NCBI RefSeq assembly: GCF_035222275.1
Contig: NW_026946359.1
Coordinates: forward strand, 2,728,001 to 2,792,000
From: Podospora bellae-mahoneyi
Lineage: Eukaryota > Ascomycota > Sordariomycetes > Sordariales > Podosporaceae
DNA length: 64,000 nt
Direction: 5' to 3'
The position numbers and the translations under genes were made by a program. How positions within the stretch are numbered: the stretch's first letter is position 1; every line of letters starts with the position of its first letter. This document shows positions 1-10,600 of this stretch, piece after piece. The notes below the pieces were generated by a model that was not told the origin of the DNA, searched no databases, and saw only the letters and a list, made by a program, of their open reading frames with translations.

Positions 1-1374
1 AACCGCCGGCGCCGGAGTTGCAAGATGTGGCCCTGCGTGGCCGGGTCATCTTGGCATCTCGATCTTGACCTCTCTCCACCAAACATCCAACAACACGCCG
101 TGGTTGCCGAATACTTTGTCTCGGCCGAATTCTGTCTTTTGGCACCACCACATGAAAAAAAAAAAATAGTTCGTCCGTAGGCTAAGTCAACTCGGCTGCC
201 AAGGAGGGTTGTGAACCGCATGTGTTCGAGAGGAAACCTGGCCAAGAGTCCGGTGGAACAGCTTTGCCTATCTTGCGTCTTCGTATGCAACGCAGATTCC
301 ATCTTGAACGAATCTCAACAGCTCAGCCGGATCTTTGACTGGCAACACAACAGTCAAGAGGGTGTACTGGCTATCCGAAAGACACAAACAGCACATCCGA
401 GCCTCCCATAACGCCATCTTCAACCTTCGTAGATAGGTAACCAACGCATCAAGCTTTTCGTCTTGGGGAGTGCATCCCACCTCCCTCAACACCACAGGCA
501 AGCATGCCGTGGCCCCTGGTAAGAGTGCAGCAGGGGAATGGACACCATCAATCTATCAACACCAACCCAGTAACCAACCTCACGGTAAAGTAACACCACA
601 GATGAAGCGGGGTAGTAGCAGATTTAAAACCCGCAACCGCCTCACTCTTCCCAAGATAGACCTTCGCTCGTGGTAATTATGTCCGAGACGGAATGGGACC
701 GCATGTAGTATGATTGCCTTGCAACTGGAGGTGTACACGCACCAACGCTGTGGCATGCTTGCGGAACCTCTTCCGAGGAGAGGCAAGTCTGAAAGTGTCA
801 TCTCATCCTTCCCGATGTCAATAGTGAGCAACTGTCGGAGCTCCCGCGTAACCCCGAGTCGTAGGCACCAACCCCCAACATAAGGTATAACCAACTGCTT
901 TTCAAACCCCCCGATATACGATCAGGGACTCTTATCCCCGTGTGGTTCCCATATGCCCCCCCCCCCCACCCCCCTCCCTTGGTGCTATGTAAGACCAGCT
1001 TGCCCAAGCCACTGCGAAACCAACCATAGCACCTCAGCCTCGGACATCAACCCAGAAAGAATCCCATTCTTGTCTATAAGACCACAGGTCAACACAGCTG
1101 AATAGTACAACAGCAACCAAACCACATACCCAAGCCCATTCTTACATCACCACCCCCTACCCCCCTCCCACCTCCCTCAACAGCACCACAAAAGCAAATT
1201 AAAAAGACCAAATTCATATCATTCATACACCCAGTTTCTCGCTTTTCATTTCCCTGTTCCCATCCCCCCATAGGTACCCCCCTATGTTCTGTATGTTGTT
1301 TCGTCCATCCCCTATTCCCATTCTCAACCCTCCTTCCCATTACACCCCCCATTCAACCTTCCAAGCCAGGTGGT
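1..1374. other. Gene-free stretch upstream of the MPC1 3' end
   Basis: No reading frame here looks like a protein. The plus strand is C-rich, with a run of C around 957-968 and pyrimidine-rich DNA from about 1140 to 1370. The right part probably holds the 3' UTR of the minus-strand pyruvate carrier gene that ends at 1375. Confidence 0.5.
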
Positions 1375-2104
1375 CTACCGGGCAGCAGGCGTAGCAGCAG
1401 CAGCCTCAACCGGCTTCCCCTCCAGCGCCCCCTTCTTCAAAGCCTCCTCCTTTCCCCCCCACTTGTGCCACTGCAAATACCTATACCCCTGCGTCAACTG
1501 CGCAGCCTCATTGACAGCATGGCACGCAAACAAGAGGTAATTTGCGGGGGTGACAGCGAGGGAGAAGCGCATAAACGTCGCGGAATAAACGCAGAGAGCG
1601 CCCGTCATGGGGCCCGAGATCCTGTTGCACCACCACCACCATTGTCAGCTTTTGTTTCTGTTCACACCACGACAAGGAAGGGGGTAACCTACAGTTCAGG
1701 GCTCTTCTGCGTATCCATCACCGCAGCAAGGGGGATTCCAAAGTTGGAGACGGGGCCCCAGAAGTCTATTGCATCATGAATGTTAGCAACGTGGTCGCGT
1801 GCCTGTTGTCCCTCAATCTCTCTCTCTCTTTCTCTCGCTCTCTCCTGATCCAACGCTCCCAACAACCCTCAACACCTCCCCCCAGCTCCCAAATCTCCCA
1901 ATCCCCCTTCCAACCCTCATCCCCTCAACACCTGACCTTCCCTCCCTTCCCGGCCGGAATCGGCCCTCCCTCACCAACAAACCCTCCCAACTCCCGGCCG
2001 AGATCCCAAAAACTAAAACCAAAGAACTTACGCGTAGAGCAAACATAATCCAGCACCGGGTGAGCCCGAATCTTAGCATTGATCGCCTTGACAAAAGCAG
2101 CCAT
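1375..2104 (-). CDS. mpc1: Mitochondrial pyruvate carrier subunit MPC1
   Basis: Subunit of the inner-membrane MPC heterodimer that brings pyruvate into the mitochondrial matrix. Three exons join in frame: 2032-2104, 1693-1765 and 1375-1621, giving 130 residues, the usual length for the family. Exon 1 gives the amphipathic start (MAAFVKAIN, then [10 protein letters not shown]). Exon 2 gives [20 protein letters not shown], the MPC hallmark segment. Exon 3 holds the second half, with [19 protein letters not shown] and LTQGYRY. Donors are GTAAGT and GTAGGT, and both acceptors are AG in frame. The C-terminus is a short Ala/Lys-rich tail. The start at 2104 is the only ATG that gives the conserved N-terminus. 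The family call rests on several conserved blocks; the exon ends are inferred from splice consensus. Confidence 0.93.
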
Positions 2105-2964
2105 CTTTTCTTTCCGTTCTGTCTGTCTGTCAGTCGTCGGTGTTGTCGGTGGAGTGGCTACTAATGTCGGAGGGATCGGAGAGTCGCAACAACTAATCCT
2201 GGAAATAATTCTTGGGGATGCTCCGGGGACCGCTGCTGCAGCACTGGCACAGGTCCGGTCCGCCCGCTGTAACAACACTGAAAAAATAGCAGGCAATCCA
2301 ATTCGCTGTCATCAAACGGGGTCCGTGCACCCCTTTTTGCGTCACCGGACATTGATGACAACAAAACCATGAGCTGTCATTGTAAAAGTCAAGGTTGCCA
2401 ATTGGTTGGGTTTGGGGACGTATACTACATCTATTATTCACCATTGAGATATCTGCAACAGTAGAATACACAGTTGGCACCTAATCGTTGTGAATTTGTT
2501 GCTGAAGCTCGCTCCCGAGCTTCTGTATGGGGTGTCTAAGGGTTGTGTAACACCAACATCCATCCATATACACGACCGCATATGTACATAGTCCCCAAAG
2601 GCAACAGCAATATCCTCTGTTCTGTCACCATCCACGCCGCCCAAACTCCTTGGACTTCTCATTCCTCTTCTCTTTGTCCCGTTTGCCTGTCTTGCATACT
2701 CTGCTCGTCCCTTATTCTCAAAGAACACAATTCGCTGATTTCCGGCCCTTTGTAATGTTTCATCAAGAAATCCCCAAACGCCGCCAAAAGAAAACAGTAA
2801 AACCTTCAAGCTTTCCAGGCAGAAATCTAGCTTTTCGTCGGCCAAGTGAGGATCCACCCCCATCACATACAAGTTCGCAGCCATTCGTCGTATTTGATGT
2901 CGTCCTATGTTGTGTGGCGGGGCATCTCAGTAACTAGTGTTGGGTCGGCCACCAAACGTAATCA
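2105..2964. other. Intergenic: MPC1 promoter and SmB 3' region
   Basis: About 860 bases between two minus-strand genes. It should contain the MPC1 promoter on the left and the SmB 3' UTR on the right. A 148-codon minus-strand ATG frame (2438-2884) lies here but resembles no family I know. Confidence 0.45.
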
Positions 2965-3873
2965 TTAACGGCGAGGAGGAGGGTTGAAGCCAGAAGGAGG
3001 GCCACCGCCGGGAGGGAATCCAGGGGGGAAGCCACCGGGCGCGCCGGGAAAGCCAGCAGGAGGGAATCCACCTCCAAATCCTGGTGGAGGGGCTATAACT
3101 TCGTTAGTGAAGGTGTCAACGGCAAGGCTTGGAGAAGATCAGCTTACGAGCACCACGGCCAGGGGCGCCAGGAAAACCGGGAGCACCGGGGAAGCCTGGG
3201 AAAGCTGGGGGAGGGACGGCGCCGCCAATACCAGCAGCAGGGCCGGCAAGGGAGATGGGAGCAGCGGCGCCGCGGCCAGCCGGTCTTGCGACACCAGGTC
3301 CCGCTGCGAGCGCAGAGGCAACACTGGGACCGCCAGTCTTGCCCAAACGAGCGCTTGGGTCAGCCGGCGGCGGCGATTCGACGGAAAGGGATACAATGTG
3401 GGCGCCTCGAACGATCGTCAGACCCAGTGTCCGCTTCTCCTCCTGCTCGATGGTCTGCGCGCCGGATGATGATGCGCCGGGGGCGGAGGGCTTGTTTTGC
3501 TTCTTTTTGATCCGGCGGAACTCTTCGGTATCGGCGAGCACAAGGTTCATGTGCTTATCGAAAGCGAGCATCTAAGATGATTCGAGTCAGTGGCAAGAAA
3601 GTGCTAAGTGGTGGTAGGAGATGCGTACCTGACCCGTCATCTGGCGGCCATCATTCAGCGTTATGCGCATCCGGTAGTTGATCTAATCAAATGTTAGTTC
3701 TGCCTCGCCGTGCGGTATCGTCACTGGGCAGGTATACATACGTAACCGGCCTAGATATCATGCGCCTTGTCAGTGGTTAATGTCAACAAACAGATGCCTG
3801 TAAGAGCGGTCGCGCGGAGGGGAGGACGGATGCCTGAACTTACCATCTTGCCCTGCTTGTTAGAGGCCGACAT
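2965..3873 (-). CDS. smb1: Small nuclear ribonucleoprotein Sm B
   Basis: Core Sm-ring protein of spliceosomal U1, U2, U4 and U5 snRNPs. Five exons were assigned: 3844-3873, a 9-nt micro-exon 3742-3750, 3629-3682, 3148-3571 and 2965-3092, giving 214 residues. The Sm1 motif runs over exons 3-4 ([18 protein letters not shown], then [18 protein letters not shown]). The Sm2 motif is [19 protein letters not shown]. After these comes a long Pro/Gly/Ala tail with PGAPGFPG-type repeats and a final PPPRR, as in SmB/SmN proteins. The micro-exon codes only Ala-Gly-Tyr but keeps frame and brings the start [10 protein letters not shown] next to the Sm fold. The gene shares a 452-bp divergent promoter with rpl11. 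Family call is secure; the micro-exon is inferred. Confidence 0.92.
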
Positions 3874-4325
3874 GGTTGCGGCGTTGTTGCCACTGCAAAG
3901 TAGCTTCTGGTTTCAAAAATTGGGGTTTTGGTTGACGAAGTTCTGGTAACTACCGTCTGTTGCGGTCTCGTAATGCGCTTTGGGGGAAAGGCTTCAGAGT
4001 CTCGCGTGGTGGTTGGTTAGCGGGAGCACAAGAGGACGAGGTCCAATTGAAATTTGAACGCGAGGCTGAGAGGAGAGCTCCCGACGCGACTGGCCAGCCC
4101 GCCACGAGCTCGAGCCACACCTCATCAGCCATTTGACACAAGCCACATTCACCTTGTCCCCCACCAGCGTTCCCGCACCAGCAGGCAGGAGCGAACTCTT
4201 GGCGGGTCCCCACACCCACAATCCAAAATTGTGGAAGCAAAATCAACCTCACACATTTTGAAATTTCCCGATCGTCAACCACGAGCCGAATCGCCCAGTC
4301 CCCCGATTTCGACGACAACACCGCC
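3874..4325. promoter_or_regulatory. Divergent promoter between SmB and ribosomal protein L11
   Basis: The 452 bases between the two ATGs must serve both an snRNP gene (minus) and a ribosomal protein gene (plus). Both are strongly and constitutively expressed in most fungi, so shared control is plausible. No TATA box was seen. The rpl11-proximal part is rich in CA and CCC tracts. This is inferred from gene arrangement, not from a recognised factor site. Confidence 0.55.
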
Positions 4326-4983
4326 GCCATGGTACGTGATGATTGGGGAAAAACGCTTCTCAAGAGAATTCGGAAATACTAACATCGTGATTTCCAGTCT
4401 GCTGAGAAGGCCCAGAACCCCATGCGGGAGCTCCGCATCCAGAAGCTCGTCCTGAACATCTCAGTCGGCGAGTCTGGTGATAGACTTACCCGTGCTGCCA
4501 AGGTGCTGGAGCAGCTGAGCGGTCAGACCCCCGTCTACAGTAAGTTTTGTTTTCTCTCCAGACAGCCTCGAGGATTTCGACTCGATTCTAACTCGTATGT
4601 CCCCAGGCAAGGCCCGCTACACCGTCCGTACCTTCGGTATCCGCCGTAACGAAAAGATCGCCGTCCACGTCACCGTCCGTGGCCCCAAGGCCGAGGAGAT
4701 TCTCGAGCGTGGCCTCAAGGTCAAGGAGTACGAGCTGCGCAAGCGCAACTTCTCCGAGACCGGCAACTTCGGCTTCGGTATTTCCGAGCACATCGATCTC
4801 GGCATCAAGTACGACCCCGGTATCGGTATCTACGGCATGGACTTCTACTGCTGCATGACCCGCCCCGGTGAGCGTGTTGCTCGCCGCCGCCGCGCCAAGG
4901 CCAGAGTCGGTGCCAGCCACCGCATCACCCGCGACGACACCGTCAAGTGGTTCAAGCAGCGCTTCGATGCCATTGTCCGCTAA
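4326..4983 (+). CDS. rpl11: 60S ribosomal protein L11 (uL5)
   Basis: Large-subunit protein uL5, which contacts 5S rRNA and the P-site tRNA. Three exons: 4326-4328 (the ATG alone), 4398-4539 and 4607-4983, giving 173 residues, the normal length. Diagnostic segments are [20 protein letters not shown] near the N-terminus, [18 protein letters not shown] in the middle, and [20 protein letters not shown] followed by a basic C-terminus ([19 protein letters not shown]). Exon 1 consists only of the start codon followed directly by GTACGT, a layout often seen in fungal ribosomal protein genes. Codon use is strongly biased to C-ending codons, as expected for a highly expressed gene. Divergent from SmB. 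Confidence 0.96.
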
Positions 4984-5988
4984 ATGTGGTCAGTTGTGTT
5001 AGTGCTGGGCGGAATCAACAAAACAAAACTGGGAAATCAAAGGGAATAGGGAGTTTCGGCTCATCGGCATCTCTAGGAGGAGAGGGGAAAACACACAAAA
5101 TGGATGGCGTTTTCTCTCCAACGGGCAAATGTGTAGTGCAGCTTATGATACCTTGGCGATTTTTTCGTCCATCTGCTTGTTCCTGCTTTTCAGCAGGGCG
5201 AGCCACGGCCTCAGAGACCGACCGGCGTTATGCCGGCTTACCAATCCCTTAATTCCCGTGACAGAAGCGTTCTGCGCGTCTCCCCCCCACTTATTTGGTG
5301 AAGCAATGGATGTGACTGTCCGAGAGCTCGTCTCCTCGAAGTATGGTATTCTCCAGGTGTTGAGGCTCGTATGTGCTGCAGCATGTGCCGTAGCTTTGTA
5401 GATCAGGAGTCAGCGAACCTGTTTCTTGTCCGCTGTCAAGATCAAAACTAAGTATCAATAGTCTATTGGAGAGACTCGTGGCTTAATGGTCAGGATCTTT
5501 ACACATGTCAGGGACTAGGCAGTTAGCATCACCTCGCTCATCAGAAGTGTGTGATTCTACAATTGAGGAAGTCGATGTTGCTGCCATGGCCTCTTGGGGA
5601 ACAAGTATCACGAACACACATAGAGTAAAGACAGACCAATACAATGATAACAACTATTTCCCAAAACATCCAATTCTGTGGCTGAATGACACCGCCGCCC
5701 GCTCACTTGCTAGCTAAATTACATAAACCCTCATGTACAGTATATGCATATCATGCCAAAAATGCATTGCATTATGATAGCCCTTCTTGCATCACCCCAT
5801 TTCATGGCATGACTGGGACATCAAATTAACGCTGACTATCCCCTTCCTATTTCCCTTTTTAATGGCCTCCCCGGCATGTACATGCGTTCCTGTTATCGTA
5901 AATATCATCCGTCTACAACTCAGGAGCCATCTCCTGATATCTCATCATGTGTACAGTATATAAAACAGTAGAAAGAAAGGACGATGAC
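4984..5988. other. Convergent intergenic region
   Basis: About 1 kb between the 3' ends of rpl11 and the Ser/Pro-rich gene. It holds the two 3' UTRs. A tRNA-like A box (TGGCTTAATGG, near 5481) has no matching B box downstream, so no tRNA is called. The part from 5700 to 5980 is relatively AT-rich. Confidence 0.5.
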
Positions 5989-7698
5989 TCAAAGAGCATT
6001 CATTGAAATTGGGTTAACTGGAGGACTGGGCAAAGGGCCAGTCTCCTGCGCGGCATACCTCCTGGCAGCAGAAGGCTTTCTCTCGCGCTGGGTCGAGTGG
6101 ATGTCGATCAGTAAGTCCACCAGAGTTTCGGCGTCCTCTCTCAGCAGTTCGAGTTGCGCCTGGTTGTTGTCCGTAGGAGTGTTCCGGTATGCAGCAAAGA
6201 CGATGCCTCTATTTGGCTTTTTGGTCGATGGGGCGCCCAGAGATTCCTGCTTGGAGGGATGGTAGCAGGTGTGGAACGAACACATATATCCACGGGCGTG
6301 TTCATCCTGCTTCAACTCGTCGCTTCTATACTCTAGCCAGTCTTCGGTCTGTAGGACCTTTTCATGAACAGGCGCGGAGATGCGGAATGGATATTTGATC
6401 GAACTCAAACCGTAAGCTGCGAGAAGACGGCCGGTTATTCTCCTGCTGGGTGTCCTACGGACAGAGGGTGTCGATCCAGAGATCGGCGTCTGAGGAGGCG
6501 AGGGCGGGTATGGCGACCGTCTAGAGGATGGTCGAGAAAGGCCCATGTCATTAGGCCAAAGATTGACCACATACACGAGATCAAAGTTGTATTTGGCCGC
6601 AATTCTCGCAGCTTCAAACGCGGCGGCCGTTGCTGGCCTGCTCGCAAGAGGAGGGGAGAGTGTCAGAAGAGGATATGTGGCAGAGGGTCGGCGAGGAGTA
6701 GGCGAGACTGGGGGATCGGGTGGCAATGGGAAGCTGGGCGGATTCCGACTCGATGGGTTTGGGCCAGGCCGGTTTGGTTGAGGCGGCACCGGAAACCCAT
6801 CGAGGATCTCATCGTCGCTAAGCGCCATGAAGTCGTCCAGGCTTGGTTCCTTCAGGATCGTGTTGCTCTTTGCCATCGGTTTGGTCTGTCGGAGGGTCGA
6901 AAGACTGCTCGTCTTGCGCGGCTCCTTTTCAAGTTGGCCGGAGGCTTGCTCCCCAAAGACATGGACACTCCGTGATCGCTCGAGCGGTTCGATCAGGCCA
7001 AGTTTGGCCCGATAGGCAGCAGCAAGAGGCCGTGGAACGAGACTGGGAGATACCGGAGGAGAAGCTGGGGGAGAGCATGGAGGTGTAGGAATCGGCGCAG
7101 GGCCAAATGATAACGACGGAGATCCTTCTTGTTCCGAAGGGCACCGCTTTCGATTGATCGGCGCCTTGGGCGAGACAGAGGGAGAAGTCGAACGTGGATT
7201 AACCTTGGAATTGGATCTCGACCGACGCTCCATTGTATCGTTATCACCCAGGCCCAGCGCGCCAGCTCCATCGAAGCTGAAGTCGAGTAGTTCAGCCAAG
7301 GAAGAACTGGTGCGGCTACTCCTAGGGCTGAGAGACGAGGTTCTTTGTGGAACGCGAGGGCTCTTCGCTGAGTGGTTGGATGGCCGAGGACTGATACTGA
7401 TAGATACCAGTGAGTTCATACGAGGTGTGCTTGGGGCATCTGGGAGACTCTGCGCGCGTCGAGATTGTCTTGGACTCAATACGACCTCATCTCTGGCCAT
7501 CATTCGTTGTGAAGTCGGCCGGATGAAAGATGGCGAAGGGAAGGTCTGCGAAGTGTCTCCTCCATTTGCTGACCAAGGCTCAACCGAAGATGGCTCGCTC
7601 TCATGCTCGGGTGTTCTAGAGGTAGTCTTCTTTTTCGACGTTGAGAAGAGCCGGAACCTCTTCTCAAGCCTCTCAAGCTTATCGAGACCGACGGCCAT
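5989..7698 (-). CDS. Ser/Pro-rich protein with GAF-like C-terminal domain
   Basis: Single-exon 569-residue protein from the ATG at 7698. The first ~350 residues are low-complexity and rich in Ser, Pro and Arg, with many SP and RxxS sites that look like phosphorylation targets. The C-terminal ~200 residues are globular: AARIAAKYNFDLVYVVNLWP, then a disordered loop, then GLSSIKYPFRISAPVHEKVL, then RGIVFAAYR and a helix (LREDAETLVDLLIDIH). The order of strands and the late GIVFAAYR strand suggest a GAF-like fold split by the loop, a pattern I associate with conserved but uncharacterised ascomycete proteins. No catalytic residue can be named. The GAF assignment is an inference; coding status is well supported by length and composition. 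Confidence 0.8.
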   Translation of the reverse strand: MAVGLDKLERLEKRFRLFSTSKKKTTSRTPEHESEPSSVEPWSANGGDTSQTFPSPSFIRPTSQRMMARDEVVLSPRQSRRAQSLPDAPSTPRMNSLVSISISPRPSNHSAKSPRVPQRTSSLSPRSSRTSSSLAELLDFSFDGAGALGLGDNDTMERRSRSNSKVNPRSTSPSVSPKAPINRKRCPSEQEGSPSLSFGPAPIPTPPCSPPASPPVSPSLVPRPLAAAYRAKLGLIEPLERSRSVHVFGEQASGQLEKEPRKTSSLSTLRQTKPMAKSNTILKEPSLDDFMALSDDEILDGFPVPPQPNRPGPNPSSRNPPSFPLPPDPPVSPTPRRPSATYPLLTLSPPLASRPATAAAFEAARIAAKYNFDLVYVVNLWPNDMGLSRPSSRRSPYPPSPPQTPISGSTPSVRRTPSRRITGRLLAAYGLSSIKYPFRISAPVHEKVLQTEDWLEYRSDELKQDEHARGYMCSFHTCYHPSKQESLGAPSTKKPNRGIVFAAYRNTPTDNNQAQLELLREDAETLVDLLIDIHSTQRERKPSAARRYAAQETGPLPSPPVNPISMNAL

Positions 7699-10600
7699 TG
7701 TGCTGTCTCGGGCTCGACCAGGTCTGAGAACGCCTGATCAGCAACGGTACAACTTGAGATGTGTGATGAGAGTAAATGTTGATTCGGGGAAACTCACCAG
7801 AGATGAGCTGAAAAGAGCGAGAGGTAATCACGGCTGGGGGTCTTGAGTTTGTTTAAAAAGCTGTGTTGAAGTGGTGGGGAGATGGTGAATAATTTGCTGG
7901 CTGACTGGCGGAACCCACGACGAAAGGTGATGAAGAGTCGCAGTGCTGTTCCCAGGAGAAGGACGGGCGTGGTCGGTGATACAGAGCCTTGATCACTTGC
8001 TCATGACGGACATTTCAGTGGGTCTGACAAGGGGAGTGCAGAGCGGAGATGTCGATGCGGTCGGAGGGAAATTGGTGGTGGCCGTCAGACGGGTTGCTCC
8101 TCAGGGTCTCATGAAAGATGATCGAGTTTGTCTCTGCCACACGCTTGTCCGAAGGCCACCTCGAGTTTCTCGAACACGGTGAAACCAAAAGTCGATACAA
8201 GTCTGAGACCTGGCAGGGCTACTTATGGTCGTAAAAGAGAAGAGGAGCGAGCATCAACGGACGCGGGTTCGGTGGGTGATATGCTTCTCGAATCTCCTGG
8301 CCGACCTTCCGGCACCGTTGGACCGCAGCCAATCCCACGGGGTTTCACCGACAGTGGGAGGGGCACGAGACGAGGGGAGGCCGAAAGAGAAGCAGGAATT
8401 TTGAGACGAAAGGCTTTCGCATCTACGTATGCCAGGAAAAGAAGAAGAAAGAGCACATCACCAGTCCAGGCTAGTGTGGCGGATGCAGGGCGGAGGTCGC
8501 TCTTTCCTTCCGAGAGGCTCGACGTTTGCAGGAGCAGGGACGACTGGATATTTAAGCCAACTTTTTTTTTTTTTTTTTTTTTTTTTTTGGCTTGCTTCTG
8601 GCTCTATAATCAGCTGGAGGCTGGATCTGACATTGGCTCGTCTGAGAGCTCGTTGATGCATTCAAGAGGGGAAAGAAACCTAGGGTCTGGATCCAGGGAG
8701 GAGGAGGTCGAGATCAAAGATCAAAACCAGCTCTAAGGAAAGGACAAACACGGCACAAAGGGTGGGTTGTCACAAAAGAGTAACCTAGACTGATGGATCT
8801 CAAGCTGCAACTGATCCATCTACCCATGTCGTCCATCCCAACCTTTGAGAGCATCTCAAGCCCTCCTCCCAAGCCTCCCCTCCCGTGGTGCCCTTCGGCC
8901 CGGCAGATGGGGGTCATTGCATCCCTGTACAACCTCTCTCTCCCTGACTCTCAACCAGCAAGACAACCCCCATGTTTGGCCATTGAGGGTGGACAGTGTG
9001 TTGCGGCAGATCGGCTCATGAATACATCATCTTCCAGCCCATGTCCAGATGCCTGTTTTCATGATCCGTCTCTGTCAACTCCCACGCTCGAGTGGCAAGA
9101 AAGGAAGCCGTCCAGCTTGGCCAAGGCTTATACGGAAGAAGCAATGCTGAAAAAGCAATATCAACGACGACAAAACAGGCAGTGTTGCGAGCGGGAGAGA
9201 GGGGACCTGGATGGACGGCGACGAAAACAGAAGTTGGGATATCGGCGCACAGACGCTGGCTGGGAACGTTAACAACGGTTGAGGTCCGTCCCCCTCCAGG
9301 GATCACATCAAGGGCAACATGCACCGTCGCATCGCGGGGGGGGTGATTGAAAAGATCACATTGGCGGTGACTTCTTTTCCCATCTCTCCTCTTTCCCGAT
9401 TCCGCTTTCTGAGAAGACCAGCCCCCCGCGTCAAGACCTGTCAGCCGTGCCGCAACTGCTACGAGCCAGGATTCGACCCCACCCAGAGAGGGCCTTCTCA
9501 ACCCTGCCCCCGCCCCAATCTTTCAACTTCAGGGTAGCATTCTGGCGAGAGCCGCCTTGGATTTTGTCCGAACTCGACATCACATCACCATTCACTCCCA
9601 CGCTCCTTTTCCCGACACCGGCACTCGACGTCTCGAGGATTCCGACATCTCAACCTCTTGCATAATGCGGTGAGAGAGTCCCAGGGCTTTTGTGCTGCCT
9701 GCCTGGTTACGGCCGCGTATGGTTGATGATGAGGGGGACAGTTTCCTCCTGTCTTGAACATCGGCAGCCCCCTCTACCTACCTCTCCTCAAAGTTTTTTT
9801 GTTTGTCGCTGCCCTGTTGCAAAGCGGCGGAGATCGACAATGCATGACAGCAAGGCTGCTTGTGCTAATGTAGGTCTTTCAGCGCCATTTGCTCCCTGTT
9901 CCAATCATCCCTTCGTAGCCATCACTTCTCAGATCTCAGTAGACAGCCAGAGTTGACCCTTGGCTAGCCACCACTTGCATCTGTCATTTTGACAGCCAGC
10001 TCTAGCTTCTTGACAGCATTTTCAGCTGGGGGTTTCCTGGTCATGAGGATCAATCTCCAGGATCCTGGTATCTCAAAAAAAATCCCCGATCACGATGGCT
10101 CCCCACGGCATCTCCAGCTCGGATCTGGCTTCTGACCCTCAATCCTGGGCTAGTGCCATTGGATCATTGAGGGGTCGAACGGCGTGCTGCTGTAGTAAGT
10201 GCAAACAATGGGTTTATACTTTTCGCTTGACACAGTATACCGGAGCGTGCATGGGTTTGATGCAGTTTTCTTTTTTTCCTCCTATTGCATTACCTTTCAC
10301 AACCTGCTGGCCATACATGTGGTCAGAATCATCCTCACGTATCGGGTCAACCCCCGAGCAGCACCGTGACGCGTGTGTTGCTGTAGCTTCCCTTGTGGTT
10401 GGGCGATCCAACATAGGATATCCTCTCAGCCCGGCCCCCAGTGGTCGAGAACATTTACCGACCCTCCTTCTGGCAGAGTCTGGAGTCACTCATTGCCTCT
10501 GATTTCAACCATGACGGACCCAGAGCGGCCCGGAAGCGAATCCGCTGGCTTGTTAGCGTCTTGCTTTAAGATGTGAGAAGCCAGCTTCCGCGGTTGGCGA

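Noticed and set aside
2438-2884. 148-codon minus-strand ATG frame
   Set aside because: No family motif, no signal or membrane segment, and it overlaps likely promoter and UTR sequence; length alone is not enough.
5470-5545. Possible tRNA (A-box-like TGGCTTAATGG)
   Set aside because: No B box and no pairing acceptor stem.
8562-8588. Poly(T) as the tail of a LINE or SINE insertion
   Set aside because: No element body, no target-site duplication, and similar homopolymers occur elsewhere in the window without elements.
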